64,000 nt of DNA from Plantago major (taxonomy: Eukaryota > Streptophyta > Magnoliopsida > Lamiales > Plantaginaceae). The translations under genes were made by a program, and so were the position numbers. The DNA lies in NCBI GenBank assembly GCA_026545765.1, contig CM048844.1:18298237-18362236 (forward strand), in the 5' to 3' direction. Below are positions 62,853-64,000 of the stretch, piece by piece. Positions within the stretch are counted from its first letter, which is position 1. Every line of letters starts with the position of its first letter. The notes beneath the pieces were generated by a model. The model was not told the origin of the DNA. It saw only the letters and a list, made by a program, of their open reading frames with translations, and searched no databases.

Positions 62853-63324
62853 ACATTTTTTAATTATCGGTTGGGTGTGTACTGTGTAGTAGTTATAAGT
62901 AATTTATGAATTTTCGTTTGACGGTTTGAAATTCCGCGGGATAATGAGTTGCAAATTATGAAACAAAATAATGGGCTTACTCGTGGTCCTTTCAGTTCGA
63001 CTTGGTGCACAAACGCTTACTTCATGCGGGCTACCCACGTTCAACTTGGCCCAAGAAGCCTAGGAACAACCAAACAAGATCGAACACACACAGCGAGTTT
63101 CAGTTTAGGAATTCGCGGACTACCCATGTTTGACTTATCTTAATTCATGAACTAGTATATAGTGAGTCTCCATAAATCGATAAATTTTCACGTCTCGCAA
63201 AAGCTTGTATTCATCCACAACAATTCGATAATTAGTACTAGTTCGGAGGTAAGAGCGCACACGTATATCGCAGGATTAGCTTAATCTAGGGAGACCTCAC
63301 TCGAAGATCTGAGAACCAGTAGCA
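62853..63324. other. promoter and 5' UTR region of the SEC12-like gene
   Basis: Non-coding. The segment from about 63240 probably contains the transcription start. No clear TATA box was singled out. Confidence 0.45.
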
Positions 63325-63552
63325 ATGGCGAACGTTGACGATCGCAGCTGCCGGAAGTATGGCGTCCCTCTGTACGGTGTAGCGTGGGTTCCACCGTCTT
63401 CACTGGCGGTGGATGCGAAAGACGACGAAGAGTCCTCCGTGATCCCACACGTTGTCCTTGCCGGAGGTGGTGGCGAAGGCCGTAGCGGTATTCCCAACGC
63501 TCTTCTACTCTCTGCATTCGATTCCGATTCCAATTCTCTATCTGATCAGCCT
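63325..63552 (+). CDS. SEC12/PREB-like protein (STL1-type), first exon, truncated by window edge
   Basis: 76 codons from the ATG at 63325 to a donor CCT before GTAAGC (phase 0). The peptide has KYGVPLYGVAWVP, then VVLAGGGGEGRSGIPNALLL, then SNSLSDQP. This matches the opening beta-propeller blade of SEC12/PREB family proteins, where a PLY...GGGG...GI-N pattern is conserved. SEC12 is the ER-membrane exchange factor for SAR1 and starts COPII coats. Plants have SEC12-like proteins STL1/STL2 and the related PHF1, which helps PHT1 transporters leave the ER; by memory this exon looks closer to STL1. The remaining WD repeats and the membrane anchor lie beyond the window. Confidence 0.75.
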
Positions 63553-64000
63553 GTAAGCCTCTTCTAATCAAATAGCCCCCCAGATTAATTGTGCATTTCT
63601 AATTGTTTTAGTTATCATTTATCTGATTTTGACTTGGAATTGTGTATTTGGAGTGTGGGAGGTTATAATTGTGCTGTTTAGGGATCTCAATGGCACTCTG
63701 CCAGCGATCTATAGCTGATAATTTGTTTTTAATTTTTATAGAACTGCAATAGTGATGTTCGGAGTTGGATTGTGATCTGGAAATTTTAGAAACTTTTAGG
63801 TAGATTGTACTGTATTTATTTGTGAAATTTGTTTAAAGGACCAGTAATTTCGAATGTATCATCACAGACAACTAAGTAAGAAGAAGATCATCATAATAGG
63901 CATCAGTACTTTTGTTATTATTCTATTGATAAAGTTGTAATTCGGTGATCAAATTATGAGATATAGTGCAGTATAGTATGAGAGAGGATAAATAAAAAAG
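63553..64000 (+). other. start of intron 1 of the SEC12-like gene
   Basis: It begins with the donor GTAAGC and is AT-rich without a second exon before the window ends. Confidence 0.6.

Overview
This is nuclear DNA of a flowering plant. It has intron-containing genes with GT-AG junctions, AT-rich spacers, and plant-only families: a PHT1 phosphate transporter, a Dof zinc-finger factor, an SCPL carboxypeptidase and an At4g04980-like proline-rich protein. Protein style and transposon types fit a eudicot, perhaps an asterid; the sequence does not fix the species.

Layout. 0.3-0.8 kb: a 37-bp tandem repeat. 2.8-4.7 kb: PHT1 copy 1 (minus). 4.7-19.8 kb: a repeat-dominated gap with a small TRIM element, a Ty1/copia (Sirevirus-like) element on the minus strand, a solo TRIM LTR, a 5'-truncated LINE and a MITE. 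19.8-21.7 kb: PHT1 copy 2 (plus), head to head with copy 1, nearly identical but broken by two 1-base losses in C runs. 22-24.7 kb: a possible first exon of an unidentified minus-strand transcript. 25.5-26.4 kb: a monoacylglycerol lipase/caffeoylshikimate-esterase-type hydrolase (minus). 27.0-27.4 kb: a dead RNase H-like fragment. 28.2-28.8 kb: a probable plastid membrane protein. 33.0-35.9 kb: a ten-exon serine carboxypeptidase-like gene. 37.3-41.5 kb: a nine-exon proline-rich protein gene with an apparent GC-AG intron. 42.8-43.6 kb: a Dof factor (minus). 43.7-55.1 kb: no gene seen, but well-delimited DNA transposons: a Stowaway MITE, a hAT derivative, a CACTA derivative, a MULE-type MITE with a perfect 9-bp target duplication, and a 232-bp tandem duplication. 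55.4-60.1 kb: a broken Ty3/gypsy element. 62.0-62.9 kb: a LINE 3' fragment followed by a Stowaway MITE. 63.3 kb: first exon of a SEC12/PREB-like gene that runs off the right edge.

The genes do not form a pathway cluster. The most informative feature is the inverted PHT1 pair. Both promoters keep a PHR1-type P1BS element. Exon 1 and most of exon 2 are essentially identical, the intron differs by one base, and one patch of about 0.2 kb carries nearly all the substitutions. That mosaic suggests gene conversion. No unknown multi-gene system is evident.
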